A stretch of 64,000 bases of DNA from Soonwooa sp032078105 (lineage in GTDB: Bacteria; Bacteroidota; Bacteroidia; Flavobacteriales; Weeksellaceae): positions 310,001-374,000 of the forward strand of contig JBJZOS010000003.1 in NCBI GenBank assembly GCA_046269235.1. Reading direction: 5' to 3'. Below are positions 31,741 through 40,996 of this stretch, in pieces (the stretch's first letter is position 1; every line of letters begins with the position of its first letter). The notes beneath the pieces were generated by a model. It was given only the letters and a program-made list of their open reading frames with translations. It searched no databases and was not told the DNA's origin. Both the position numbers and the translations under genes were made by a program.

Positions 31741-34500
31741 ATGAGAAAAAATCTACTAAGCATTGGTTTTATAGGAATATTATTCTTATCAACCAATACA
31801 AATGCTCAATCTAACATTAGCAATAAAATTCTTCACGAGAACGGAACTCCTAGCTTAATTAGCTTTACAAGTGGAAATAACTTGTCTTCTTTACAAACTC
31901 AAAATCTTTTTCAGCAGTACCTTAATTTGTCTTCCAAAACTTCGATGAAATTAACTAAAACTGAAGTTGACAAATCTGGAAAATTCAAAGATGAAAGGTT
32001 TCAAATGTATTTTGATGGCTATCCTGTAGAATTTGGTTCGTATAATTTGCACTACAAAAATGGTGAATTAACGAGTATGAATGGTGAAATTTTTGACACC
32101 AATAACGCACAAACTGAAATTTCAATTTCACAGGAGCAAGCATTTATTAAAGCTAAAAAATATGTCAATGCTTCTTCTTATATGTGGGAAGATCTAGAAT
32201 ACTCTGCATCTTCGGGCTACAAAAAGCCAGTTGGTGAGAAAGTTTTATTACCAATTTCATCAGGCAATGGAGATTACAAACTTATCCTAGCTTACAAATT
32301 TGATATCTATGCTGCGGCTCCTATCAGTAGAGGTTGGGTGTATGTAGATGCTTCTAACGGAGCTATCTTAGGGTACAATGCTATTATGAAGCATGCTAAA
32401 ATGAACAATTTCCCAACCAAGCAAGTTAATAAGGATACGCCTATTGCTTTAGATAAGAATTTTGAGCAGCCAATATTATTTGCTGCAGGAACTGCTGCTA
32501 CAAGATATAGTGGTTCTCGCCAAATAGAAACGACACTTGCAACAAGTGGTACTAATAGTGGAAAATATATACTTAACGATACAACTCGTGGAGGAGGTGT
32601 TGTTACAAAAAACCTTAAAAAAAGCTCTAGCATAGGAAGTGCCGTCGATTTTGTTGATAACGATAACGAATGGACTGCTGCGGAACACGACAATAGCACG
32701 TTTGACAATGCTGCATTGGATGCACATTGGGGTGTTGAAAAAACTTACGATTACTTCAAAGACACTTTCAATCGCAATAGTTATAACAACGCGGGAGCTA
32801 TACTAAATAGTTATGTTCACTATAATAGTAATTACGAAAATGCAGGATGGACAGGTAGCGAAATGATTTATGGAGATGGCGCAACGACATTCAAACCCTT
32901 AACCGCATTCGATGTTACAGCACACGAATTGGGACATGGTGTTTGCGAATATTCTGCTAATCTAGCATATCAAAGAGAGTCAGGAGCACTTAACGAAGGT
33001 TTTTCAGATATTTGGGGCGCAATTGTAGAACACAAATACGCACCAGAAAAGCAAGCTTTTTTAATTGGTGAAGATATCGTTAAAACATCGCCTAATTATT
33101 TAAGATCCATGAGCAATCCAAAATCTGGATTATCCGCTCAACCAGACACTTATAGAGGAACCAACTGGTATCCCGCAACTGTTGAAGAAGGATGTATTAC
33201 GCCAAGTAGCTTTACTAACGATAACTGTGGTGTACACTATAACAGTGGTGTTCTTAACCATTGGTTCTACATCTTGGTGATGGGGAAAACAGGAACCAAC
33301 GACCTTGGAAAGTCTTACAATGTAACTGGTATAGGTTGGGAAAAAGCAGAAAAGATAGCCTATAAATTGGAGACAGGCTTTCTAACTGCTAATTCCAATT
33401 ACAAAAATGCAAGAGATTTCGGTATTCAAGCTGCAAAAGATTTGTATGGTGTTAACTCGCCAGAGATGATCGCAGTACAAGATGCATTTTATGCTGTTGG
33501 GGTTGGGGTTAAATATCTTACTACTCCTGATACGACACCTCCTACCATCCCAACTAACTTAACCGCTAGTAATATAAAAGGAACCAGTGCAAAATTAACT
33601 TGGGCCGCATCAACAGATGACAATGATATGGCTGGATACATTGTGTACAAGGACGGAACTGAAATTGCCAGAACAACAACACAATTAACATATAATGTTA
33701 CAGGCCTTACTAATCTTACAACCTACAATTTCACTGTAAAAGCTATTGATGGTTATGATAATATATCAGCAGCAAGTAACATTGCAACCATAACAACTAC
33801 TGACGAAGTAGAATATTGTACATCTTCAGGTTCTAATACCAATGACGAAAAAATCGGCCGTGTGCAACTTAATACAATTGACAATACTAGTACAGGAGCA
33901 GCAGGCTATGAAGATTTCACAAGTATCTCAACGACTTTAGAAAGAGGTAAAACTTACGAAATCAAAATAACTCCAAAATGGACTAGCACATCTTACAACG
34001 AAGCTTACGCAGTATTCATTGACTGGAATGCCGATGGCGACTTCTCTGACCCAGGAGAGCTAGCATTTAGCAACCCTGCTAGCAAAACCACGCCAGTTGT
34101 TGGAAATATAACAGTTCCTTCTACTGCGGTTATCAATAAAAATACAAGAATGCGCGTGTCTATGAAATTTAATACGATACCAACAGCTTGTGAGTCTTTC
34201 ACATACGGACAAGTTGAAGATTACACGCTGAAGTTTAGTGAAACTAATATGGCAGTGTCTGATATCAACAAAAATAACGCCTTCAACATCTACCCTAACC
34301 CGGTTAAAGATGTAATCAACATCCAAGCTAAAAAATCAGGAGAGATGTCTTATCAAATCATTAATGTAAATGGTCAAGTAGTACTTTCTGGTAAAGCTGC
34401 TAACCAAAGCGTTAACGTACAATCACTGCCTGTTGGTAATTATGTTATCAAAATCGCTAACGGTGAAGAAACATCAAACCTAAAATTCATCAAAAACTAA
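31741..34500 (+). CDS. T9SS-exported M4 (thermolysin-type) metalloprotease
   Basis: A 919-residue secreted protease. Order of parts: signal peptide 1-23 (cut near TNAQ); FTP/PepSY-type propeptide to about 230; M4 catalytic domain with HELGH at 395-399 and third zinc ligand E419 in NEGFSD; a C-terminal helical half ending about 595; a fibronectin type III domain (about 600-690, TPPTIPTNLTAS...AKLTWAAS); a GEVED-type domain (IDWNADGDFSDPGE, about 780-830); and a T9SS type A sorting tail (about 848-919, FNIYPNPVKDVINIQAKK to LKFIKN). So it is expected to cross the outer membrane by the type IX system and be released or attached at the surface, with proteolytic or nutrient roles. Confidence 0.94.
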   Translation: MRKNLLSIGFIGILFLSTNTNAQSNISNKILHENGTPSLISFTSGNNLSSLQTQNLFQQYLNLSSKTSMKLTKTEVDKSGKFKDERFQMYFDGYPVEFGSYNLHYKNGELTSMNGEIFDTNNAQTEISISQEQAFIKAKKYVNASSYMWEDLEYSASSGYKKPVGEKVLLPISSGNGDYKLILAYKFDIYAAAPISRGWVYVDASNGAILGYNAIMKHAKMNNFPTKQVNKDTPIALDKNFEQPILFAAGTAATRYSGSRQIETTLATSGTNSGKYILNDTTRGGGVVTKNLKKSSSIGSAVDFVDNDNEWTAAEHDNSTFDNAALDAHWGVEKTYDYFKDTFNRNSYNNAGAILNSYVHYNSNYENAGWTGSEMIYGDGATTFKPLTAFDVTAHELGHGVCEYSANLAYQRESGALNEGFSDIWGAIVEHKYAPEKQAFLIGEDIVKTSPNYLRSMSNPKSGLSAQPDTYRGTNWYPATVEEGCITPSSFTNDNCGVHYNSGVLNHWFYILVMGKTGTNDLGKSYNVTGIGWEKAEKIAYKLETGFLTANSNYKNARDFGIQAAKDLYGVNSPEMIAVQDAFYAVGVGVKYLTTPDTTPPTIPTNLTASNIKGTSAKLTWAASTDDNDMAGYIVYKDGTEIARTTTQLTYNVTGLTNLTTYNFTVKAIDGYDNISAASNIATITTTDEVEYCTSSGSNTNDEKIGRVQLNTIDNTSTGAAGYEDFTSISTTLERGKTYEIKITPKWTSTSYNEAYAVFIDWNADGDFSDPGELAFSNPASKTTPVVGNITVPSTAVINKNTRMRVSMKFNTIPTACESFTYGQVEDYTLKFSETNMAVSDINKNNAFNIYPNPVKDVINIQAKKSGEMSYQIINVNGQVVLSGKAANQSVNVQSLPVGNYVIKIANGEETSNLKFIKN

Positions 34501-34520
34501 TGTTTGATAATTTTAAAATA

Positions 34521-34555
34521 ACAACGGCAATCTTTTTAGGTTGCCGTTTTTTATT
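34521..34555 (+). terminator. Rho-independent terminator after M4 protease
   Basis: AACGGCAA pairs perfectly with TTGCCGTT around a 10-base loop and runs into TTTTTTATTT. The dispersed repeat at 34558 begins right after. Confidence 0.85.
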
Positions 34556-34557
34556 TG

Positions 34558-34667
34558 GAGCTATTTCCCGCTCTCAGCTCTATCTTTTAGATTGTCGCTC
34601 GGACGGCTCCGCTTGCGCTCCGCCGCCTCGCTCCAACCCAAAAGGATGCCGCTTGCATCGGGGCTAG
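34558..34667 (+). repeat. Dispersed palindromic repeat, GC-rich middle
   Basis: The left arm GAGCTATTTCCCGCTCTCAG with CTCTATCTTTT and the right arm AAAAGGATGCCGCTTGCATC with GGGGCTAG match the element at 29238-29345. The middle (34593-34638) is unlike the local DNA: GC-rich, with GCTCGGACGGCTCCGC and GCTCCGCCGCCTCGC. The remaining 140 bases before radA are AT-rich without further features, apart from a small AAAAGC/GGCTTTT hairpin near 34770. Confidence 0.65.
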
Positions 34668-34810
34668 AGGTAGGAAATAATAATATCATTTTCACAATTA
34701 GTACAAAAATTTTCAATTAAAAAACAAAAAAATCTTAAAGCCGCAACCGCCAATATTTATCAGTTTTCAAAAGCTATGGCTTTTTCAAAAAAAATCAAGA
34801 AATTAGCAGA

Positions 34811-36160
34811 ATGGCAAAACTGAAAACCGTCTACTACTGTCAAAACTGTGGCACGCAATTCCCAAAATGGTTAGGGCAATGCACCAACTGTGGCGAATGG
34901 AATACACTCGTAGAAGAAGTTGTCGAAAAAACATCGACTTCCAAAAACTATTCTGGCGACAAGAAGCAACACATCATCAACATTATCGAAGTTAATGCGC
35001 AAGAAGAACCACGCATTGCAACGCCCAGCGAAGAGCTCAACAGAGTTTTGGGTGGCGGAATTGTCTTAGGATCAGTAACACTTATCGGTGGCGAACCAGG
35101 CATCGGAAAGTCGACGTTATTGTTACAATTAGCCTTGAAGATGCGCAAAAAAGTATTCTACGTTTCGGGAGAAGAAAGTGCCTCGCAAATCAAAATGCGC
35201 GCTGACAGATTAACAGATTTACAAAATCCAGAATGTTATCTTTTTACAGAAACTTCCGTCGACAAAATCCTACACGAAGCCAAAAAATTAAAACCCGACT
35301 TCATCATCATCGACTCTATCCAGACCTTGCATTCCAGTTTGATAGAAAGTTCGCCGGGGACAGTCTCTCAGATCCGAGAATGCTCTGGAGAAATTATAAA
35401 ATTCGCAAAAGAGAAGAGCACTCCAGTATTTTTGGTAGGTCACATTACGAAAGATGGACAAATTGCAGGACCTAAAGTGCTAGAACACATGGTCGATGTT
35501 GTCCTGAATTTTGATGGCGACAGAAATCATCTTTTCAGATTGTTACGCGCCAACAAAAACCGCTTTGGATCAACTGCCGAAATCGGAATCTACGAAATGA
35601 TTTCTCAAGGTTTAAAAGAAATTAAAAACCCATCCGAAATATTAATCACTAAAAAGTTCGAAGAACTTTCTGGCAACGCTGTAGCTGTTACTTTAGAAGG
35701 TAATCGCCCAATGTTACTAGAAATTCAGGCTTTGGTGAGCACTGCCGTATATGGTACGCCACAACGCAGTTCGACAGGTTTTGATGCCAAAAGATTGAAT
35801 ATGCTTTTGGCCGTTTTAGAAAAAAGAGCAGGTTTCCAATTGGGTGCAAAAGACGTTTTCCTCAACATTACAGGCGGAATAAAAACCGACGATCCAGCCT
35901 TGGATTTGGCGGTCATAGCTTCTATACTTTCGTCTAACGAAGACATTGCGATTTCGGAAAAGTATTGTTTTGCGGGAGAAATTGGATTGAGTGGCGAAAT
36001 CCGTCCAATTCCACAAGCGGAACAACGCATTTCGGAAGCCGAAAAATTAGGCTATGAAAAAATATTTGTTTCAAACCTTAACAAAATTCCGAAGCGAAAA
36101 TTCGGTATCAAAATAGAAGAAGTCGGAAAAATAGAAGATTTCCACGAACGATTGTTTTAG
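34811..36160 (+). CDS. radA: DNA repair protein RadA
   Basis: A 449-residue RecA-like ATPase that drives branch migration in recombination. It shows the N-terminal four-cysteine zinc finger (CQNCGTQFPKWLGQCTNCGEW), the Walker A motif GGEPGIGKST, FYVSGEESASQIKMRA, Walker B FIIIDSIQT, and the RadA-specific KNRFGS motif. The C-terminal Lon-like domain ends near LSGEIRPIPQAEQRISEAEKLG. All parts are intact. It stands between two unrelated units. Confidence 0.96.
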   Translation: MAKLKTVYYCQNCGTQFPKWLGQCTNCGEWNTLVEEVVEKTSTSKNYSGDKKQHIINIIEVNAQEEPRIATPSEELNRVLGGGIVLGSVTLIGGEPGIGKSTLLLQLALKMRKKVFYVSGEESASQIKMRADRLTDLQNPECYLFTETSVDKILHEAKKLKPDFIIIDSIQTLHSSLIESSPGTVSQIRECSGEIIKFAKEKSTPVFLVGHITKDGQIAGPKVLEHMVDVVLNFDGDRNHLFRLLRANKNRFGSTAEIGIYEMISQGLKEIKNPSEILITKKFEELSGNAVAVTLEGNRPMLLEIQALVSTAVYGTPQRSSTGFDAKRLNMLLAVLEKRAGFQLGAKDVFLNITGGIKTDDPALDLAVIASILSSNEDIAISEKYCFAGEIGLSGEIRPIPQAEQRISEAEKLGYEKIFVSNLNKIPKRKFGIKIEEVGKIEDFHERLF

Positions 36161-36233
36161 GTTTTAAATAAACTTTAAACTACGAAATATTTAATAAAAA
36201 ACATATTAAGAATGTTGTGACTATTTTTTAATT

Positions 36234-36270
36234 AAACTAAAAAAGCTGCCCAACTATTGAGCAGCTTTCA
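36234..36270 (-). terminator. Terminator of the B12 uptake operon
   Basis: On the minus strand AAAGCTGC and GCAGCTTT form an 8-bp stem with an 11-base loop, followed by TTTTTT. It lies 24 bases beyond the stop of the last gene of the operon. Confidence 0.8.
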
Positions 36271-36293
36271 TTATTTAAAAGAAAAATATCAAA

Positions 36294-38561
36294 TTAGTTT
36301 TTAACTAATTTTTTCTGATAAGATGCTTTGTCCGTTGTAATTTTAAGAACATAAACACCTTTTGCAAGACTTCTTACATCCAATTGATTATTCAACAATG
36401 ATAATTCTACACGTTTTCCTGATACGTCATAAACTTCGACACTTGTTACTTTATCCGTCGATTTTAAACTAACAAAATCCGTGGCTGGATTTGGATAAAT
36501 TTGAAGGTCAACTTTAGAAACGTGGTCAGTCGCTAATGTCGATGAAGAAATCGTCATTGTATGATCTAGGACTTTTCCGTTCGAGTTAAAACTAAGTGTC
36601 AAGGCAGCTGTACCTGTTGTAATCGGCGTAATAACCAACTCGTCATTTTCATTAATTTCTGCTGAAATAATTGCGTTTTTACTAATAGATTTAACACTTA
36701 CAACAACGTTTGCTATGATATTATCCTGATCTGTTACTTTATTTTTAAGATCAACTGTCGTAACGGCATTTACGGTTAAACTACTTGGTAAATTGCTAGC
36801 TAAAACGGGCTCAAAAACGTCTGGGAACACCGTTATTGCTGGGAACCAATAATAATCATTTAGGCTTTGTGTTTTGACTAATGCGCCAGATGCATCATAA
36901 GTATGGATCCAGTTTTTTTGATAATGCGCGCCGTAACCACTTTCTGTAGTATTCAGAATTAATTTATCCGAAACTGGGTCAACTCGTAATGCCGCACCGT
37001 AAGGAATTTGTTTGTAAGTCCCCGTCTGTCCTGGGATTGCTGCAAAGTTTTCATTAAAAGTTTTTGTTGTAACGTCAAATTTTACGATTTGTGTTCCAGA
37101 CGCCCATTCACTTTTAGAATTAATCCAATACAAAGCGTTTTGTTGTGTACTCGCTGTGAAACTTCCTGCATTCCAAGCGCCCCAAGATCCAATATATTTA
37201 GTTGTTGGAATCGCATATTCTGTCGTTGTAAAAGTCGTTGGATTAATATTGATTAACTTTTGATTCTGAATCGCCCAAATACTTCCGTCTTTAGCCTGAA
37301 CAATAGAATGAAAAGATCCTGGAATTGTTGTTTTTAAAGTATGTGTTTTTGGGTCAATCACAAAAATGCCAGTCGTTTGTTTAACTGCAAAAACATATTG
37401 TGATGTTCTAATCATATTACCAATTTGTCCAGAATAAGTGGCTCCCCCACCAGTTCCTGTAATGGCAGGTCCCACTTGCATATTTGCAATATCGAAAAGG
37501 TAAACACCATTAGACGCTGCAATGTAACCTGTATTTTGGTCAACACCAACGAAAGAACGACCATCGCCACCGCCGATGTTATCGAAACCTGCAATCTTCT
37601 CCATTGTTTTTGCATTAGCAACGACTAATCTTCCACCTGGTATATATTGTGCATCTCCTCCGTCCGAATGTTGCTTAGAAATAAAATAAAACTTGTCACC
37701 ATAGATAGTGCCATACTGTGTGGTAGCACCGAAAGCCTGATTATTATTTTTTTCGCTGTAGATACGATAGTAAATCTGGTCATTGTCTCCAACAAAATTA
37801 ACTGAACCATTGGTATGCCCAAACCACTCTTCGTTCACCATAAAGAATCCTTTGGTAAAATCTGCTTGTGATGAATAGACAGAAACTGGTGTAAAGGTGC
37901 TTGAAATGTCTTGAGGATTCATATCGACATTGTAATTCCATAAATCCCAAGAACCATTAACCAATTGACGACTTGTAGCGCCAAGACCAGAATATCCAAA
38001 ATCATCCGTAGCCGAATCTTTAACCCAATAAGACCAATAGCCTTGGTACCAACCAGATTGCCAATGATCATTAGCATCAACAGCCTTGTAGTCGTCAAAA
38101 TCATAAGCTGTAGTATTAACAATACCATCTAAAGGATAAAGCGGATAGGTTGTATTGTTATTCTTGTACAAACCTACTGTTCCTTTCCCATCAAGGTCAA
38201 AGCCAATACCACCAATTGCAGAACCATACTGAGTGCCTTGATAAAGCAAAGTATAAAAACGTTTGTCAACTTTTGCAATGGCTTTTATCATATCTTCACC
38301 AGTTGCGTTACCATCCCAACGGAATCCCCAGACGAGAGCATCAGAATTTTTTTGATCATTCCATTGAATAGCCAACACCGCTTTGTTAGATCCAGTCCCA
38401 ACCCAATAGACAACGTCGTCCATTGTAAAATTGCTGTTTTTAGATTGTTTTTTCGACCTTATGTTTTTGACCTCCGATCGAGGAACGCCTTGCACTGTAA
38501 CTTGAGCATTAGTAGAGAATGCAAAAAGTAACAGTAAAAAGAAAATATAAATTTTTCTCAT
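36294..38561 (-). CDS. T9SS cargo with beta-propeller, B12 operon
   Basis: A 755-residue secreted protein, last in the cobalamin-riboswitch operon. Parts: signal peptide 1-20 (FSTNAQ); a domain of about 190 residues with YWVGTGSNKAVLAIQWND, LVWGFRWDG and IGGIGFDLDG; a propeller-like region with short repeated strands (about 230-570, e.g. GYIAASNGVYLFDIANM, TTGIFVIDPKTHTLKTTIPG, GSIWAIQNQKLININPTTF), like the DUF5074/YncE fold of BtuG; a linker domain; and a T9SS type A tail (about 683-755, LQIYPNPATDFVSLKS to KKLVKN). It therefore should reach the cell surface by type IX secretion rather than as a lipoprotein. Context suggests binding of cobalamin or a corrinoid carrier. That role is inferred. 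Confidence 0.82.
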   Translation of the reverse strand: MRKIYIFFLLLLFAFSTNAQVTVQGVPRSEVKNIRSKKQSKNSNFTMDDVVYWVGTGSNKAVLAIQWNDQKNSDALVWGFRWDGNATGEDMIKAIAKVDKRFYTLLYQGTQYGSAIGGIGFDLDGKGTVGLYKNNNTTYPLYPLDGIVNTTAYDFDDYKAVDANDHWQSGWYQGYWSYWVKDSATDDFGYSGLGATSRQLVNGSWDLWNYNVDMNPQDISSTFTPVSVYSSQADFTKGFFMVNEEWFGHTNGSVNFVGDNDQIYYRIYSEKNNNQAFGATTQYGTIYGDKFYFISKQHSDGGDAQYIPGGRLVVANAKTMEKIAGFDNIGGGDGRSFVGVDQNTGYIAASNGVYLFDIANMQVGPAITGTGGGATYSGQIGNMIRTSQYVFAVKQTTGIFVIDPKTHTLKTTIPGSFHSIVQAKDGSIWAIQNQKLININPTTFTTTEYAIPTTKYIGSWGAWNAGSFTASTQQNALYWINSKSEWASGTQIVKFDVTTKTFNENFAAIPGQTGTYKQIPYGAALRVDPVSDKLILNTTESGYGAHYQKNWIHTYDASGALVKTQSLNDYYWFPAITVFPDVFEPVLASNLPSSLTVNAVTTVDLKNKVTDQDNIIANVVVSVKSISKNAIISAEINENDELVITPITTGTAALTLSFNSNGKVLDHTMTISSSTLATDHVSKVDLQIYPNPATDFVSLKSTDKVTSVEVYDVSGKRVELSLLNNQLDVRSLAKGVYVLKITTDKASYQKKLVKN

Positions 38562-38591
38562 AACTACTGATTTTTATTGTTTATTTTTTAC

Positions 38592-39845
38592 TTATTTAAA
38601 ATGTAAATTGTAAGCTCCTGCAACTTCTGTCGAAACTTCTCCTAGCCAACCTGCCTCTTGATTGATACCTGTATAAACTTTCACAAAATCGATACCCGGA
38701 AGTTTAACATAGTTACCGTACTTATCAACCGCCCAAGATATATCGATATTGGACGCATCGTCATTGTTTGGCGCATTGTCAGCATAACCATACGCATAAG
38801 ATTGGCCTACCCAATAAGTGCCTGCACCACTTTGATCATAAAAATTATCCTTGAGGCGGGTTCCTTTTAACGAATAAGACATTTCTGAAAACCACAAAGG
38901 ATAGTAGCTTTGCGCATGGAAGGTGTTTCGAGTTTTAAAACCAGATACACCTTGATTGTCTTGCCATTGGATGTATTGGGTGTCGGTCTGCCAGAATTCA
39001 GCTCCAGGGACGGGTTCTTTATTCTCATCTGGTTTCTGAAATCTTATTTCGTAGTTTCTAATAGTAGTATCTTTAAAATACTCGCTACCTGCAATCTCGT
39101 ACCACTCGTCTTCATCAGGTTTTCCATTTTTGTTTCGGTCGTAAGCCACCATGATAATCCCCGGCTCGCAAGAACCTGCTCTTTCTTCTATTGCTTCATT
39201 TCCCCAAAACGCATTTCCTAGAATTTTGAAATCGCGTCCATCGTAATTCGGAATCGTATGATCAAAACCAAAAACCACGTAGCCGCCAAAGCCACCTAAA
39301 GTCACCATGGTCGAATTACCACCGACTAAAGATTCTTTCGCTTTTTTTATCATTTTTTCTTGAGTGTCGCCAGTTGCATACTCAGGAATTTCGTTAATGA
39401 ATTGACCAACCGCAGGGCGATAATCAAAAACATCAGCGATATATTTACTGTAAGGTTTTACTTCTTTGTTGACGATAATTTGGGAGGTATATTTTTTAGA
39501 AACGCCATTGGTTTCCGTCGTTAAAGTCAATGCGTAAGTCTTTGCATAACGCGAAATAAACTCAAGCTTTGGGACATCTTTAGCAATGATTGAATCATAA
39601 ACGACTTCTTTGCCATCCACCATTTTTTTAGCACTAATACTCCAAGTCAGTTTTGAGTTCAATCCTAATTTTGAATCGATATCCAAAACACGATAACGAC
39701 TAACCGAATAGTGATCTTCCAAAGTTTTTCCGGGAAGTTCTCCTACATTATCAACATCTTCGCGATCCGACTTACAAGCAACAAGCCCGATCAACAAGAT
39801 GCTTGCAAAACCTAAAGTCAAAATTTTTATAGTATTTTTTTTCAT
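38592..39845 (-). CDS. Surface lipoprotein of the B12 operon
   Basis: A 417-residue lipoprotein with lipobox LIGLVAC. The ATG at 39845 gives the proper signal (MKKNTIKILTLGFASILLIG); the longer frame to 39914 overlaps the previous gene and adds a non-signal leader. After a PKD/Ig-like N-terminal region (about 40-140) comes a conserved domain with TLGGFGGYVVFGFDHTIPN, GNAFWGNEAI, EPGIIMVAYDRNKNGKPDEDEWYEIAGSEY. The last includes a calcium-loop-like DRNKNGKPDED. Proteins of this type accompany BtuB/BtuG genes in many Bacteroidetes and are annotated only as cell-surface proteins; a corrinoid-binding role is plausible. Fourteen bases separate it from btuG upstream and 30 from the T9SS cargo downstream. 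Confidence 0.82.
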   Translation of the reverse strand: MKKNTIKILTLGFASILLIGLVACKSDREDVDNVGELPGKTLEDHYSVSRYRVLDIDSKLGLNSKLTWSISAKKMVDGKEVVYDSIIAKDVPKLEFISRYAKTYALTLTTETNGVSKKYTSQIIVNKEVKPYSKYIADVFDYRPAVGQFINEIPEYATGDTQEKMIKKAKESLVGGNSTMVTLGGFGGYVVFGFDHTIPNYDGRDFKILGNAFWGNEAIEERAGSCEPGIIMVAYDRNKNGKPDEDEWYEIAGSEYFKDTTIRNYEIRFQKPDENKEPVPGAEFWQTDTQYIQWQDNQGVSGFKTRNTFHAQSYYPLWFSEMSYSLKGTRLKDNFYDQSGAGTYWVGQSYAYGYADNAPNNDDASNIDISWAVDKYGNYVKLPGIDFVKVYTGINQEAGWLGEVSTEVAGAYNLHFK

Positions 39846-39859
39846 AATACATTTAGATT

Positions 39860-40996
39860 TTATTTGTACAGAAAAACAAAATGCGCAGGGATATTTCCGG
39901 CTTCTGTTTTCCATTTGAATTTTCCATTTTTATCAAAACAATACACAAATCCCATCGATACATAATTGCGAGCATCTGTCATATAGATGTCTTCCGTAAT
40001 AGGATTAACCGCAATGCCATAAGGCGTTTTTATAGCGTCTGCATAAGTTGGTTCAATGATGTTTTTAGAAATAATTTGTTCGGTTTTAATATCGATAATT
40101 CCGAAAGATTTGGTGTAGGTGTGCGTGTTGTAATTAAATTCATTACCATAATAATAGAGTTTGTCATTAACAATCGTCATCTCGCTGACCGCCACGCCAA
40201 AATCTTTTTTAACCTGTCCCGAAACGGGATCAAGTAAATATAAACTTGACGGAACCGTGTAATAATCGCCGCGAGAACTTACATAAAGATCGCCGTAATT
40301 ATCTTTTTCGATATGGTGAAGATTAATCGCAACATCTATTTTTCTTAATTCTTTAAATGTTGTTAAATCTACTTCCGATACGGTTTTATCATAATTCGGA
40401 AAACGATAACCACCCGAATTGGCGACATAAAGTCTATTCCCGATTATTTGCATTTCTTCAGGTTGATAACCAACTGTTACCTCTCTGGTAATCGCCAAAG
40501 AAAGTGTATCTATCTCCACGACTTTACCGATTGGCGCGTTAGGGTCCAAAACCACTGGACCAGCATAACTACTGGCATAGGCTTTCCCATCTTTGAAGGT
40601 CATATAACGGCAGTTTTGAAGTTTAATCGTTTTGATACGTTTGGCGGTTTTAGCATCGAGAACTTCAATTTTGTTTGAAACATTAACCACAACATACATT
40701 TTGCTGCCATATATTTTAATATCGTTACCAACATCCCCCAATTCTTTAACCACTTCGGGATTAATATCGGCGTAGATATTTCGGTGATAAGTTCCTGTCG
40801 CATAGTCGAAATAATCCAAAGTCGACTTGTTACTTCCCATATTACCTTCATTTAAAAGATAGAAACCTTTGATAGCGGTATTTTGAGGTGGTTCTAGACC
40901 AGATTCTACTTCGGGGCGAACAATAACATCATCCGTTCGACAAGAAAAAATCAACAATAAAAGTGAAAATGAAAAATATAGTTTTAGATATTTCAT
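39860..40996 (-). CDS. BtuG-like cobalamin-binding surface lipoprotein
   Basis: A 378-residue lipoprotein (lipobox LIFSC at residues 15-19) with a YncE/DUF5074-type beta-propeller. Blades recur as in KTLNVVVNVSNKIEVLDAKT-like strands: YVVVNVSNKIEVLDAKTAKR, IGNRLYVANSGGY, GDLYVSSRGDYYTVPSSLYLLD, EDIYMTDARNY. In gut Bacteroides the BtuG propeller sits on the BtuB receptor at the cell surface and captures cobalamin with very high affinity. The same gene order behind a cobalamin riboswitch supports the same job here. The start overlaps the btuB stop by four bases (ATGA), so the two are translationally coupled, fitting a one-to-one complex. Sequence alone does not prove B12 binding. Confidence 0.85.
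   Translation of the reverse strand: MKYLKLYFSFSLLLLIFSCRTDDVIVRPEVESGLEPPQNTAIKGFYLLNEGNMGSNKSTLDYFDYATGTYHRNIYADINPEVVKELGDVGNDIKIYGSKMYVVVNVSNKIEVLDAKTAKRIKTIKLQNCRYMTFKDGKAYASSYAGPVVLDPNAPIGKVVEIDTLSLAITREVTVGYQPEEMQIIGNRLYVANSGGYRFPNYDKTVSEVDLTTFKELRKIDVAINLHHIEKDNYGDLYVSSRGDYYTVPSSLYLLDPVSGQVKKDFGVAVSEMTIVNDKLYYYGNEFNYNTHTYTKSFGIIDIKTEQIISKNIIEPTYADAIKTPYGIAVNPITEDIYMTDARNYVSMGFVYCFDKNGKFKWKTEAGNIPAHFVFLYK

Noticed and set aside
36294..38561. Plus-strand ORFs inside the B12 operon
   Set aside because: They are antisense to genes with signal peptides, domains and tight operon spacing; none shows protein-like motifs.
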